From contig OW240912.1 in assembly GCA_933207985.1 (NCBI GenBank), forward strand, positions 235,400,798-235,464,797: a stretch of DNA of 64,000 nucleotides, written 5' to 3'. Source of the DNA: Pelobates cultripes. Its lineage: Eukaryota > Chordata > Amphibia > Anura > Pelobatidae. The notes beneath the pieces are model-generated. The model saw nothing but the letters and a program-made list of their open reading frames with translations. It was not told where the DNA came from and did no database searches. The first letter of the stretch is position 1. Each line of letters starts with the position of its first letter. The position numbers and the translations under genes were made by a program. Below, piece by piece: positions 9,220 through 19,949 of this stretch.

Positions 9220-10178
9220 ACAGGAAGAGGAGACGGCCGGTCCCTCTCCCCAGCGGCAGTATGCATTACAGGGAGAGGAGCATATCGCCCTCTCTCCCCA
9301 GCGGCAAATAGTGTGACAGGGAGTGGAGACGGTCGGACTCCCTCCCCAGCGGCTGCGTGCAACAGAGGAAGTGGAGACAGCCGGTCTCCCTCCCCAGCAG
9401 CAGCCGTATATACTGGAAGAGGAGACAGCTGGTCCCTCTCCCCAACTACAGGGGGACAGCACTCATGACCCCAATGGTGCAGATGGGGCCGCGGTCTCTG
9501 CACCAGACCTACAGGGATGCTGGACGGCCAGTCCAGATCCCCAACCAACACCGCAGGAATGCCAGGAGGAGGAGGTAGGCGAACCCTCCTCTCCACAGCA
9601 GATGCTCAACCAGGTCCTGGGGGGTAGTATCCGCTGACCCCAGCCCAGCAGAAGAGCTGGCATCAGGGCAGAGTGCCACTGGCCTCTTCCCTGCCAGCCC
9701 CCTTGTTACAGGGGCCGGCAGTACTTATGTACCAGTCCACTCAGTGGAAGAGCTGGTATCTGGACAGAGAGCAGCTGGCCTCTTTGTCCAGGGCCTTTCC
9801 CTTTGCCTAGGGCCTGAATACCCACAGGCCACCCCAGCAGAAGTGCTAGCAACAGGGCAGAGCGCAGTTGGCCTCTGCCCTCCCCTTGTCCTCAGTCCAA
9901 GACCAGATGACCCCCTGACTTACCCAGCTGTAATGCTGGCTACCGGCGCCGAATTCCGTTGGCCTCTGCCCACTAAGTACCTACAAGTACACGCCTGGGA
10001 GTACAAGGGAGATCTGGGAGTACCAGGTGCCCACTTGACCACTGGGGACATACAGGACAGAGATGGGCTACAGCAGTCACCAGGTCCAGTATTTGCTTAT
10101 GGGTGGCCTACTCGACTAACTCAGGTACCGACCGACAGGAGGTCAGGTACCTGGTTCATCTCCCTTTGGGAGGGAAGA
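9220..10178 (+). pseudogene. Internal tandem peptide-repeat region and 3' ORF of ERV-like element
   Basis: Continues the region broken at 3535. Plus-strand translation from 9220 shows ~15-residue repeats of the form EETAGPSPQRQ, with an in-frame stop near 9316. A proline/glycine/leucine-rich ORF follows (9744-10283, 179 residues) whose repeats read LATGQSAVGLCP. A purine tract gggagggaaga (10168-10178) closes the internal region just before the LTR. The protein is not a family I recognise; it occupies the position of a gag, env or accessory tail. Confidence 0.45.
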
Positions 10179-11062
10179 TATGGGGCGAAAGTAACCTCGC
10201 CACTGGTTTTTGGAGGGGCCTGTTTGCCAGCCTCTTACCCTGTGACTATGGCCCCTGCAATAGACCTGGATAAAATACTTTAAACAGGCTCTGTTCATGC
10301 AATTGGGACTATATGGTTTGTTTACAGAACAGCCGCACGAACCGGACACCACCCTGAAGCTTGTTAAGCTTAATTGATACATTGTTGCAATTTCTACCGC
10401 AGTGGTCTTCGTCTGGGTGGCTGCAATTCCTATGTACGATCATGAAGTGGCAGCCATCTTGTTCACATGGACCAAAACCAAGAATAGACTTCAGGGGGAC
10501 TTGGCCCCGAATGTCCTGGAATTATTTTCAGCATGAAAACTTTGCGGTTCCCGGTCAGTCCTTCAGCGACACTTAGCCGCGATTCTATGGAACTATTTTC
10601 AGCTATGGGACCATGCCTGCGGTCGGTCAAATAAATTACTTCCAGTAAATTTCTGAAACTCTGAACTGATCTGGGTGATTTTTGGATATGTTAGTCACCC
10701 AGATCAGGGCTATCGGGATGTGGGGTTTTATGTATTTTTAGGGTCTTTTTAAAAGTATGTTTTTTCTGTGCTTGGAGATAATTGGAATAGAATTAGTACA
10801 GTTACTGATCCAATTATCTCCCAAGCAGAGGGGAGGGATTGTGTACTGTGTGTGGGAGTGTCGTGCCTTCTGACCTTATTGTTATTGGTCTGTGAAGTTG
10901 TAAATCAGTCCCCACAAGGTCCCTGTGGGGTACCCCTTGCATGGGGATTGTTATATAAGTGTGGCTCCCATTAAAGAGAAATTTGTTTACCCCTTCATGA
11001 AGTCTTGGCTCATGTTTGGGGGATTGGAGAACTAAATTCACTCTGAGAATTGCTATATCACA
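10179..11062 (+). repeat. ERV-like LTR A with U3 hairpins
   Basis: Starts near 10179-10181 after a purine tract and ends ...TATATCACA (11062). Hairpin 2: ctgatctgggtga 10666-10678 pairs with 10695-10707 across a 16-nt loop containing TTTGGATATGTT. Hairpin 3: 10771-10786 with 10809-10825 (AGATAATTGGA stem). A third stem, ccccaca...tgtgggg, is at about 10910-10930. Promoter-like TATATAAG near 10951 and ATTAAA near 10971 suggest U3/R order. Confidence 0.6.
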
Positions 11063-11494
11063 ATACTCCCCTGAGTATAATCACTAGTTCTTATAAGAGC
11101 GGTTCCTGCTATGCTCTCTGGACTAGGAGAGGTCTACCCACTGGAAGCTGGATCCTGGTCTTGGGTCCAGGGTGGGTGGAGGACGGCGAGACCCCAACCA
11201 AGCTGCGGCGGTTCATGGTGAACCTAAGCATCTGAAGTAATAAGTGACCGTACATGGAAAAATGGGAGTCTGCCTCCCACTGGTAGTAGGGAGGAAAGGT
11301 GATTGCAAGAACAAAGGAGCACCTTGTGTGCCTTGAGCAACCCAGGATCAGTGCACCTTGTGTGCCTCGAGCAGCCCAGGTTCAGCCACTCTGGGGGAAG
11401 AAAGTCGATGTGGGTCTTTGGTCACCATTTGTATATTTGCTTGTGCCTCGTCCAAAGCCGTAAATATTATGCCACATGTTTCAAATGTGACCAC
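11063..11494 (+). other. ERV leader-like sequence and short tandem duplication
   Basis: 11,064-11,200 matches the minus strand of 45,470-45,620 (shared ctggatcctggtcttgggtc and gcgagacccca), in both cases just downstream of an LTR of the same family, so it is likely 5' leader. At 11,310-11,390 a ~34-bp unit (gcaccttgtgtgcct..gagca) is duplicated. Confidence 0.4.
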
Positions 11495-12844
11495 TCAGCA
11501 TACGTAGGTCATGGGGATCAAATAGGGGTTCACCCTATGGATCCAGGATCTTAGCGTCACCTCCAGGAAAAGGATGACTCATCTCAGGATCAGATGACTT
11601 CTCAGTGATTGTACTGTGAGAGGGGATTGCCACCTCCCCTTCTGCACCATCATAATATGGGTTGGATTGATAATCCAAAGTGTCCTTATAAGGGTACAAA
11701 AGGTTTTTTAAAAGAATCCACATATTCGGAAAGGTTACAAGACAATGAATTTATCCCACTAATAATTGGGCAGCCCTGGGAGGGTTAACAGACATTTGTG
11801 AATTTTGTGAAAAAAATAAAAAAATCGTTATTTTGCATGAAGGATTAAAAATGTATTGAAACTCTTGTGTGGAGATAATTTCACTATCAAGTCCTCTCTG
11901 GAGTAAAGATCGAAAGTCCTCCAGAAAGGGCTTTGTAGGATCCTGTTCAAGTACCCTATATGTGGTATCATCTCTCAGAATTCGATGCGCCTCCTACATG
12001 TAATATTCCCTACTCATAATGACCGTACTACCTCCTTTATCGGCCTCCTTAATAACCAATTTGGAATTCTTTTTAAGTTTATTTAAGGCCTGTCTTTCTT
12101 TGTTAGTTAAATTATATTTGGCTTTATTTTGTTTCCATTGGACTTATCAAGGTCTGCTTGAACCAAATCATTAAACACTTCTAAGTATTTTCCTATTTCA
12201 TAAGAGGGGTAAAAATTTTACTTCTTTTTTAAAGATGAATGAACAATGGGAATATCTTCTGAGGGAAGTTCTGAAATATTCATATTAGTAATATTAATTT
12301 GCTCCGGAATAATAACATTATTTTTCTGATTTACATTATGTTTTTCAAAAAAACGTTTAACAGTTAATTTCTTAAGGAATTTTTGGTTGTCAATAAAAAG
12401 GTCAAAAGGTTTTATACCTGCAGTGGGGGCAAACTTTAAACCCTAATCCAATAAGGATAGTTCTTGTGGTGTTAATTCTACACCCAATATATTAAAGATA
12501 CCTGATGGATCCTTTACTGCTGTTTCTGTGTGGGTGTTGGGGATAGTAGATCGTCTGACTCTTCTAGTTCTGTATATGGTCTCTTCTTTTTGGGAAAACT
12601 CAGAACTTGGGACCTGTTTTTTATATTTAATGCATTTTCTTTCTTTTGGTTTCGCCCCCTGCCTAAAAAAGCCGGGGACTGGTATACGTATGATGTGTGT
12701 GGTCCATGAGATACTTCTGAATCATTGCCTTGAAGGGACTTGGTTTGGTTTTCTGTATAATTACTCCGTCTAGAATCTGAAACCATGTGTCCATATGACT
12801 CAGGGATAGAATTAGATTAAGGTTTTGTTGAGAAGCTATTAACC
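11495..12844 (-). pseudogene. Penelope-like element RT fragment
   Basis: Minus-strand translation, broken by stops and shifts, includes NKLKKNSKLVIKEADKGG followed by STVIMSREYY (about 12,000-12,110) and LRDDTTYRVLEQDP (about 11,940-11,990). The ADKGG block is typical of Penelope-like RTs. The N-terminal part (12,514-12,875) is a lysine-rich tail. Palm motifs and a GIY-YIG endonuclease are not visible, so the 3' half is missing. It continues at 15,861 across the gypsy insertion. Confidence 0.65.
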
Positions 12845-13294
12845 CTGCACGCTGGGAGACCGCCCATTTTAACAAACGCCGGGGTCAGTCACCTGACCCG
12901 GCGTTAAAGGCACAGTGCCTCAATCACAGTGGGAGGTTTAGATATCTCCCACGTGTGATTGTTAATTCTGATTGGAAATTATCCAATCAGAATTAACCTT
13001 TGGATTTATATACTTACCTTTCCTGTTCCTCTTCGCCCTGTTGTGGTCTTTACTTGCTAGTATTGATACTGAACTTGTGTTTCTGGTTACGTACTCTCTG
13101 GCTTGTTTATCCGACTTTGTGACTTTCTCCTACCCTTTGACCTCGGCTTGTCTATCGTTATTCTGTCTTCTGGTTCCCCTTTACTCGGCTTGTTTCCTGA
13201 CTATTCTTTTTTTGCTTAGCCCGGCCACTCTAAGGTCCGGTACGGCACTTTGTGTGTGTGTGTGTTGGCGTGTTTGGTTCCCCGAATCGTGACA
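12845..13294 (+). repeat. 5' LTR of chromovirus 2 (5'-truncated)
   Basis: Homologous to 15410-15859. Contains a CCAAT-type pair (attgg...ccaat, 12971-12986), a TATA-like segment near 13005-13012, and the conserved CCGGCCACTCTAAGGTCCGG at 13221-13240. Ends CGTGACA. Confidence 0.88.
13005..13012 (+). promoter_or_regulatory. TATA-like box of chromovirus 2 LTR
   Basis: tttatata lies about 25-30 bases upstream of 13035, the transcript start predicted from the self-priming match. The spacing agrees with an RNA polymerase II promoter. Confidence 0.55.
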
Positions 13295-13296
13295 TT

Positions 13297-13306
13297 ACAA
13301 CAGGGC
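13297..13306 (+). promoter_or_regulatory. Self-priming primer-binding site of chromovirus 2
   Basis: acaacagggc, two bases inside the 5' LTR, is the exact complement of gccctgttgt at 13035-13044 (and 15600-15609 in the 3' LTR). It does not resemble a tRNA 3' end. The homologous site in chromovirus 3 is 63404-63416. Confidence 0.7.
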
Positions 13307-13310
13307 CATA

Positions 13311-14234
13311 ATGGAACCTGCTGACATACCACAGCTCCTAGTTAATCAGGAGGCTAGAATGGATGGTTTAGACCACCGTATGGATCAGTTTGCCCAAGCT
13401 TTACAAACCATACTGGCTCGTACTGCACACTTGCAACCTGCCGTCCAGGAGGCTGCTGCTGCTGTGCCCGAACCCATTCCCACTCCGGTACCCGTTCCTG
13501 CTCATGTTGTTCATATGACACCACCACAGCGCTACAGCGGTGACCCAGCATTGTGTCGTGGTTTCCTCAACCAAATTGACATCCATTTGGTGATGAATCC
13601 ACGTTCCTATCCCACTGACAGATCCAAAATTGCCTTTTTGATAAACCACCTGTCCGGGAAAGCTTTAGCATGGGCTAACCCCATGTGGGAGAATACATCT
13701 CCTATGTCCTTTGTAGATTTCTTGACAGCTTTCAAACGTACGTTTGATCAACCCGGTAGGGTTGCCTCTGCTGGCAAAGCTCTGCTTAGGGTACGACAGG
13801 GTAACAGATCTGTAGCGGATTATACTATCGAGTTCCGCACGCTAGCAGCTGAAGTGGTTTGGAATAATGACGCCCTCGTAACAGCCTTTCAGGAGGGTTT
13901 GGCCGCCTACATACTGGATGAAATAGCATCCAGGGAATTGCCTGTTCTTCTGGATGATGTCATAGATTATGTCATTCTTATTGATAACCGTATTAGAGAG
14001 AGGCGTAGTCAAAGACGGATGGATACATGGGCATTACCTGCTCCCCCCTCTACTGCTTAACTAGCACTACCCACTCCTAGTCAACCATCCCCCGAACCCA
14101 TGCAATTGGGTGCTACCGGGCTAACTGAGGCTGAAAGAACATATCGTAGAAGGGAGGGGTTATGCCTTTATTGTGGAAAGAGGGGGCACCACTGTAATGC
14201 CTGCCCTAAGTTACAGGGAAACTACAGCACCTAA
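13311..14234 (+). pseudogene. Gag of chromovirus 2
   Basis: Starts MEPADIPQLL, 5 nt after the primer site. Residues 1-249 hold a coiled-coil-like N-terminus, a proline-rich linker and a capsid-like domain with PRSYPTDRSKI and VADYTIEFRTLA, then a TAA at 14058-14060. The same frame continues through a CX2CX4HX4C zinc knuckle ([14 protein letters not shown], about 14163-14204) to a second TAA near 14232. Gag should package RNA in virus-like particles; this copy cannot make the full protein. Confidence 0.88.
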
Positions 14235-14263
14235 GGCCTAGAGAGGGGTCGGCCTCGGGTGTT

Positions 14264-15357
14264 ATGACTTTGTCCCCTCATGTGTCCATCTCCAGACCGT
14301 TTATTACGGTTTCTCTTTTGGTCAATAAAACCACCATAACAACCAAAGCCTTGATCGATTCAGGTGCGGCAGACAACCTTATGGATGAGAGCTTTGCTAA
14401 AACCGCAGCCTTGACTTTGATCCAAAAGGCCACACCCTTGGTCGTTGAGGCCATAGATGGTAGACCACTTGAGAAACCTCTGGTGACCCATGAGACCCAA
14501 GAAATAGTGATGTCTGTGGGTGTTTTACATAAGGAAAGGTTAACCTTCCAAATAATTGACTCCCCTACTGCTTCCATCGTTCTGGGTTTTCCCTGGTTAG
14601 TGAAACACAACCCTGTTCTCGACTGGGGTTGCTTAGATATACTCTCCTGGGGGGAATCTTGTCAACGAGATTGTATGGCTCATGTACGTCCTGTTTGTTT
14701 ACTCAACGTGCCCACGGCTAAACCACTCTCTGTTTCTGTCCCTTCTGTATATGCAGACCTTGCATTGGTTTTTGAAAAAAGGGAGGCAGATAAGCTACCT
14801 CCGCATCGTGACTATGACTGTGCCATAAACCTGTTACCGGGCACTATGCCCCCTAGGGGTAAGGTCTACCCTCTTTCTGAGAAAGAAAACCAGGTCATGG
14901 AGGAGTACATACGGGAATCCTTAAGGAAAGGTTTTATTAGAAGGTCCTCCTCTCCTGCTGGTGCTGGTTTCTTTTTTGTGGCAAAGAAGGAGGGCGATTT
15001 GAGGCCATGTATAGACTATAGGGCTCTGAACAATATAACGATTAAAAACGCCTACCCTATCCCCCTCATCACTGAGTTGTTTGATCGCGTTAAAGGTTCT
15101 AAGTACTTTACTAAATTAGACCTCAGGGGGGCTTATAACCTTATCCGTATAAAGGAGAATGATGAGTGGAAGACAGCGTTCAATACGCGTAGTGGGCATT
15201 ATGAATACCTGGTCATGCCTTTTGGACTGTGTATTGCTCCTGCTGTGTTTCAGGATCTCATAAATGATGTCCTTAGGGATCTATTGCATGTCTGTGCCGT
15301 GGTGTACCTTGACGACATACTTGTATATTCTCCTGATTTGAAGTCACATCATAATCA
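14264..15357 (+). pseudogene. Protease and RT of chromovirus 2, truncated
   Basis: About 365 genuine residues: aspartic protease with DSGA (32-35) and ILGFPWL-like VLGFPWL, then RT fingers and palm with KLDLRGAYN and YLDD (348-351). At 15358 coding ends abruptly after the LKSHH segment and the next 37 residues are LTR read-through. The deletion removed the RT thumb, RNase H, integrase and chromodomain. Confidence 0.9.
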
Positions 15358-15859
15358 CTGGTGCTGTCCGCCTCTTCCTCTGTGTCCCCCAGTGGCAGCA
15401 TGCATGACGCTGCACGCTGGGAGACCGCCCATTTTAACAAACGCCGGGGTCAGTCACCTGACCCGGCGTTAAAGGCACAGTGCCTCAATCACAGTGGGAG
15501 GTCTAGATATCTCCCACGTGTGATTGTTAATTCTGATTGGAAATTATCCAATCAGAATTAACCTTATGGTTTAAATACTTACCTTTCCTGTTCCTCTCTG
15601 CCCTGTTGTGGTCTTTACTTGCTAGTATTGCTACTGAACTTGTGTTTCTGGTTACGTACTCTCTGGCTTGTTTATCCGACTTTGTGACTTTCTCCTACCC
15701 TTTGACCTCGGCTTGTCTATCGTTATTCTGTCTTCTGGTTCCCCTTTACTCGGCTTGTTTCCTGACTATTCTTTGTGTGCTTAGCCCGGCCACTCTAAGG
15801 TCCGGTACGGCACTTTGTGTGTGTGTGTTGGCGTGTTTGGTTCCCACTGAATCATGACA
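15358..15859 (+). repeat. 3' LTR of chromovirus 2
   Basis: From 15410 it aligns with the 5' LTR; 15358-15409 is LTR sequence absent from the truncated 5' copy. Its own start is lost in the deletion joint. Conserved U5 motif at 15786-15805. Ends ATCATGACA. Confidence 0.85.
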
Positions 15860-15860
15860 G

Positions 15861-16241
15861 AAATAATCTCATTTTCCATAATATGAATCTCCTCTTCTAT
15901 GTTTTTTAAAGATCTTTTTTGAAAGTCAATAAGACTTTGAATATATCTTTTTGAACATTCGTCACTAGCTTTAAACCACTCTTCCATTAATATTTTATCC
16001 TCTGTACCATAAGCTGGGGTTTTTAGAACTTTAAGACCCCTAGGGATAATATTAGACGCTATGCATTGTTCTAAAGAAGTTATTTCCCACCATTTTTTGT
16101 TTCTTTCTCTAATAAATATTCTAATTTTTCGAATCTTTTAGAAAGAGTGTTATCTCTTTGGATGGTTTGTTGGTGGAACAATGCGTTGATTCTTTTATTG
16201 CGTTCCTGCCGCATTTCATGATACACATTATTAGATGCCAT
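15861..16241 (-). pseudogene. Penelope-like element ORF, N-terminal part
   Basis: Starts MASNNVYHEM at 16241, followed by a strongly charged coiled-coil-like stretch (RFEKLEYLLEKETKNGGK), a break, then EEWFKASDECSKRYIQSLID and EEEIHIMENEI. It ends exactly where the chromovirus 2 3' LTR begins and resumes at about 12,843 on the other side with QQNLNLILSLSHMDTW. Assignment depends on the RT block in the distal half. Confidence 0.5.
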
Positions 16242-16700
16242 ATGAGTACACAATACAGTAACAAGTGAGGAACAATGACCAAAAAAATTTACTATATAGT
16301 ACCCCAAAAAGCCAGAAGATAGTGCTAACACCCAAAAAGTGTACCTCACTTACACCAATCCAATATACAAAAAAACAAACAAATGTTTTTTTGTATATGT
16401 CTGGTTACTGCTTTCAAAATCTTCCTATTTCCCTAGCTTTATTTCAGGGCAAACAAGAAAAACTCACAGGCACTCCAAATGTGAAGCCGCAGGCAGATTT
16501 ATTGCAACAAAATGCACAGCAATGTTTCGACCTAAAGAGGTGAATATGAACACTATATCATAATACACAGTGCAACTGAGACCAATGAAAATATTCATGT
16601 GTACATGTAAAAGATGAGTAACAAGTGTTACTATAATAAAGTGCAAACAATAATAAAGTGCACGTGCAACATTACAAATATATAGAGATATATAAAGTGC
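16242..16700. other. Probable 5' non-coding part of the Penelope-like element
   Basis: Contains a perfect hairpin, arms 16363-16376 and 16385-16398 (atatacaaaaaaac and its complement, 8-nt loop). On the minus strand at 16,520-16,550 the string ACCTCTTTAGGTCGAAAC resembles stem II plus GAAAC of hammerhead ribozymes, but no CTGANGA precedes it. Confidence 0.3.
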
Positions 16701-16824
16701 CATCATAATTCATGGGTGGATGCCTCTGATGTTCACGCCCCTCACCTGGTTTGTTTATTTGAGAAGCGTCGTTCACACGGGTCTGGTTCTGCCTGCCCTG
16801 TGGGCGATTCTCGAGGGGGGCTAC
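16701..16824 (+). pseudogene. 3' internal remnant of a chromovirus
   Basis: About 120 bp ending in the polypurine tract cgaggggggctac directly before an LTR. The frame ends ...ILEGGYCN, similar to the last residues of gypsy pol (EGG or EWGV before the tract). The rest of the element is absent. Confidence 0.4.
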
Positions 16825-17349
16825 TGTAACGATCACTTACCTTTCCCCGCCGAACCCGCGCAGTGCTGCGTTCTCTCTCCATACTTCCGGGAGGTGGCTC
16901 AGTCCTTCTGATGCCAGCCACTCGCAACAAGCCCATTTTTATGACGCGGCGCATGCGCGCCGATGTCAGCAAAATAGTGCCGCCAAAATTCAAATGTGGC
17001 CATGCTCCTGGACCTTTTGGGGGCGTGGCTTTAAAGTTAAAGATCCCACACTATAAAAAGGCAACCATGGCACTTGTTAGGCACCCTAGTGTGGTTCTTG
17101 TTTGAGTCCTCTAGCGCTCTTCATATTCTGATTGTCTTTTTTGGTATCTGACTCTTGGCTCCCACTCTGACTATTCTGTTCTCTGGTTTCCCATTATTTT
17201 GCCTGGGATTATCGTGTGCCCGTCTTCTGTATTCCCTTGACCTCTGGCTATTCCTTTGACTTCTCTCAGACACAAGTCCGGCCACTCTAAGGTCCGGTAA
17301 ACGTCTTCCTCTGGGTTTCACTCTGTGTGAAAGGGTCACTGTCGTGACA
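16825..17349 (+). repeat. Chromovirus 3' LTR
   Basis: TGTAACGATC...GTCGTGACA, 525 bp, with TATA box ctataaaaagg near 17051-17061 and the conserved CCGGCCACTCTAAGGTCCGG at 17278-17297. No matching 5-bp duplication (gctac left, ctcac right), as expected if the left side is internal sequence. Confidence 0.75.
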
Positions 17350-17560
17350 CTCACTAACAGACACACACTAACTAACACACACTAACACACTCAGCAACAG
17401 ACACACACAGTAACACACTCACTGACACAAAAACTAACACAAACAGACACACACTAACAGACACACAAAAAACTAACACACAACTAACACACTCAGTAAC
17501 AGACACACAGTAACACACTCACTGACACACACACACATACACATTTTGTGTTTTTTTATT
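17350..17560. repeat. ACAC/CTAACA microsatellite
   Basis: Imperfect tandem units of actaacacac and cagtaacagacacacac. Repeats of the same kind lie inside the elements at 24,000 and 28,200. Confidence 0.85.
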
Positions 17561-17985
17561 TATTTTCCCAGCCTCCCTACCTCCTACCTTTGGGAGTGCT
17601 GAGGGGATTCCAGCTTTCCCTTGGGTTCAGTGGGGCTGCTGGGTGGCCAGGCCGGTCACTGCAGGCAGCGAAGAAGCACTGATCCTCCTGTACCGCCGCT
17701 TACTGATGCCGGAGCCGGAGTGACGTCATATTCCAGCTCCGGCATCACTGCGGTGTGCGCAAGGGAGTTGGGCAGAGAGAGCTCAGGGGAGAATGCCCGC
17801 CCGCAAAGTGACCCAACCGCCAGCCTCGGGGGGCCCTGAGGTGGCCAGCTCCTGGGCCCCCCAGGAGAAGAGGCTGGCAAAATGCAGCTGTGGCCGCACT
17901 GGTGTACATACCTGAGTCGCAGGGCGGCCGGGTCCCTTGGAGGGCCGGACCTGGTCTCAGTTGCGACCCCAGCGACAACAGTATG
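17561..17985. repeat. Dispersed repeat fragment (shared with 55,745-56,165)
   Basis: Shares ttcccagcctccctacct, gggagtgctgaggggattcc and caggagaagaggctggc with 55,745-56,050. It replaces the 3' part of the CR1 RT, the joint lying near 17,985. Contains a perfect palindrome-like atgccggagccgga...tccagctccggcat (17705-17745). Confidence 0.55.
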
Positions 17986-18235
17986 GACGCCAGTGCCCTG
18001 AGGTACCCCACTGACAGCAAGACCATACTTCGAATATACTCCATTGACTACAACCCTCTGTTGCCTGTCACTCAACCACTGCCTTACCCATTCAACAATA
18101 TTGGAATCCAAACTTAAAGATTGCAGTTTATTGATAAGCCTTCTATGTGCAACAGTGTCAAAAGCCTTACTGAAATCTAGGTAAGCAATGTCTACTGCAC
18201 CACCCTGATCTATTATTTTAGTTACCCAATCAAAA
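17986..18235 (-). pseudogene. CR1 reverse transcriptase, palm segment
   Basis: Translates as VDIAYLDFSKAFDTVAHRRL...VEWVRQWLSDRQQRVVVNG...AVSGVPQGT, which are RT blocks with the first catalytic Asp in DFSKAFD and the SGVPQG block. The FADD/YADD block is lost at the joint near 17,985. It is one base out of frame with 18230-18994, the break lying in an A-rich run near 18,235-18,245. Confidence 0.85.
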
Positions 18236-18994
18236 AATCAATAAGATTAGTTTGGCATGATCTCCCTGAAGTAAACCCATGTTGTCTCTGATCTTGAAAT
18301 CCATGTGTTTTAGATGTTCATCAATCCTATCCTTTAACATGGTTTCCATCACTTTCCCCACTACTGAAGTAAGGCTTACTGGCCTATAGTTGCCCGACTC
18401 CTCCCTATTACCTTTCTTGTAAATGGGTACAACATTTGCTAACTTCCAATCTTCTGGGACTACTCCTGTTAACAATGATTGGTTAAATAAATCTGTTAAT
18501 GGTTTTGCTAGTACACCACTAAGCTCTTTTAATAGCTTTGGGTGTATTCCGTCAGGTCCCATTGACTTATTTGTCTTTACTTTTGACAGTTGAAATAGAA
18601 CCTCTTCCTCTGTAAACTCACGTGTGATAAATGACTCATTTATCCTTTTTCTCAAATGAGGTCCCTTTCCTTCATTTTCATCTGTAAATACAGAACAAAA
18701 ATATTCATTGAGGCAGTCAGCTAGACCTTTATCCTCTTCTACATACCTTCCTTCTTTTGTTTTTATTCTAACTAATCCTTGTTTTACTTTTCTTTTCTCA
18801 TTTATGTATCTAAAAAATGTTTTATCCCCCTTTTTTACTGACTGTGCTATTTTCTCTTCTGTCTGTGATTTGGAAGCTCTTATAACTTGCTTAGCCTCTT
18901 TCTGTCTAATCTTATAGATCCTTTTGTCTTCCTCACTCTGGGTTTTTTTATAATTCCTAAATGCTAACTTTTTGTTTTTAACTATTTTGGCCAC
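18230..18994 (-). pseudogene. CR1 ORF2, linker and RT fingers
   Basis: 254 residues. A lysine-rich linker is followed by RT block 0/1 (EEEVLFQLSKVKTNKSMGPD...HPKLLKEL, LANVVPIYKKG) and block 2 (NYRPVSLTSVVGKVME). Overlaps the endonuclease frame by 13 bp, which marks a one-base break. Confidence 0.88.
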
Positions 18995-19932
18995 ATCTGC
19001 GGAGTACCACAGTGGTTTCTTGAATTTTTGCTTTTACTGACAAGCCTAATGCAATTTTCTGTTGCCTTCAATAGTGCAACTTTTAAATAATCCCATTTTT
19101 CTTGGACTCCATTTAAATTGCTCCAGTCTGATAATGACTCCTCTACCCATATTCTAATTTTAGAAAAGTCTGTTTTTCTAAAGTCTAAAACTTTTGTTTT
19201 TGTGTGGTGTGACTCAGTCACTGTTCTTATATTAAACCACACTGACTGATGATCACTGGATCCTAAACTTTCACCTACAGTAATATCTGATACCAAATCT
19301 CCATTTGTTAACACTAAATCTAGTATGGCCTCTTTACGAGTTGGCTCCTCAACAACTTGTTTTAGAGACAATCCCAGTAGGGAGTTTAGAATATGTGTGC
19401 TCCTGGCACAAGTAGCTAATTTTGTTTTCCAATTTACATCAGGAAGATTAAAGTCACCCATGATGATAACTTCCCCCTTCATTGTCATTTTAGCTATTTC
19501 CTCAACTAGTAGATTATCTAACTCTTCAATTTGTCCTGGGGGCCTATAAATCACACCTACACGAGTTACTGTGTGATTACCAAATTCTAACGTAGCCCAA
19601 ACGGACTCTATGTTTGCCTCACTAACTTTTATTAGGCTAGATTTTATGCTATCCTTCACATACAAGGCCACCCCTCCCCCTTTCTTGCCTTCCCTATATA
19701 AAGAGTACCCTGGTATTGCTATGTCCCAGTCATTTTTCTCATTGTACCATGTCTCAGTAACAGCGACTAAATCTACACTATCAGTTGCCATTATTGCCAC
19801 AAGTTCATGGATCTTATTCCCTAAACTGCGAGCATTTGTAGACATGACTCTAAGCTTATCATTTTTTAACACACTTGCTACAGGCACCTTCTGTCCTTGT
19901 TTTGGGGGACAATTGGATTGATGTTTTATCAC
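18982..19932 (-). pseudogene. CR1 ORF2, AP endonuclease domain
   Basis: 316 residues. Endonuclease motifs: N33 (STNARS), E60 (AVTETW), IYRPPG, GDFNLPDVNW near 159, and GSSDHQSVWF near 229. The domain nicks target DNA for target-primed reverse transcription. Catalytic residues visible are intact; the copy is dead through truncation and frame breaks. Confidence 0.9.
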
Positions 19933-19949
19933 CCTTTTGCCCCCCCCTC

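Larger units (their letters stand above)
12845..15859 (+). mobile_element. Chromovirus 2, internally deleted
   Basis: Plus-strand gypsy element inserted in the Penelope-like sequence. The 5' LTR is truncated at its outer end; internal sequence runs from the primer site through gag, protease and RT, then jumps at 15358 into the 3' LTR. RNase H, integrase and chromodomain are gone. The two LTRs differ at roughly a dozen positions over 450 bp, so it is older than chromovirus 1. Confidence 0.88.

Noticed and set aside
13295..13310. tRNA primer-binding site
   Set aside because: No TGG after the LTR; the sequence pairs with the element's own LTR instead.
16825..17349. Solo LTR with target duplication
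   Set aside because: The 5-bp flanks do not match and a polypurine tract lies directly upstream, so it is a 3' LTR with a lost internal region.
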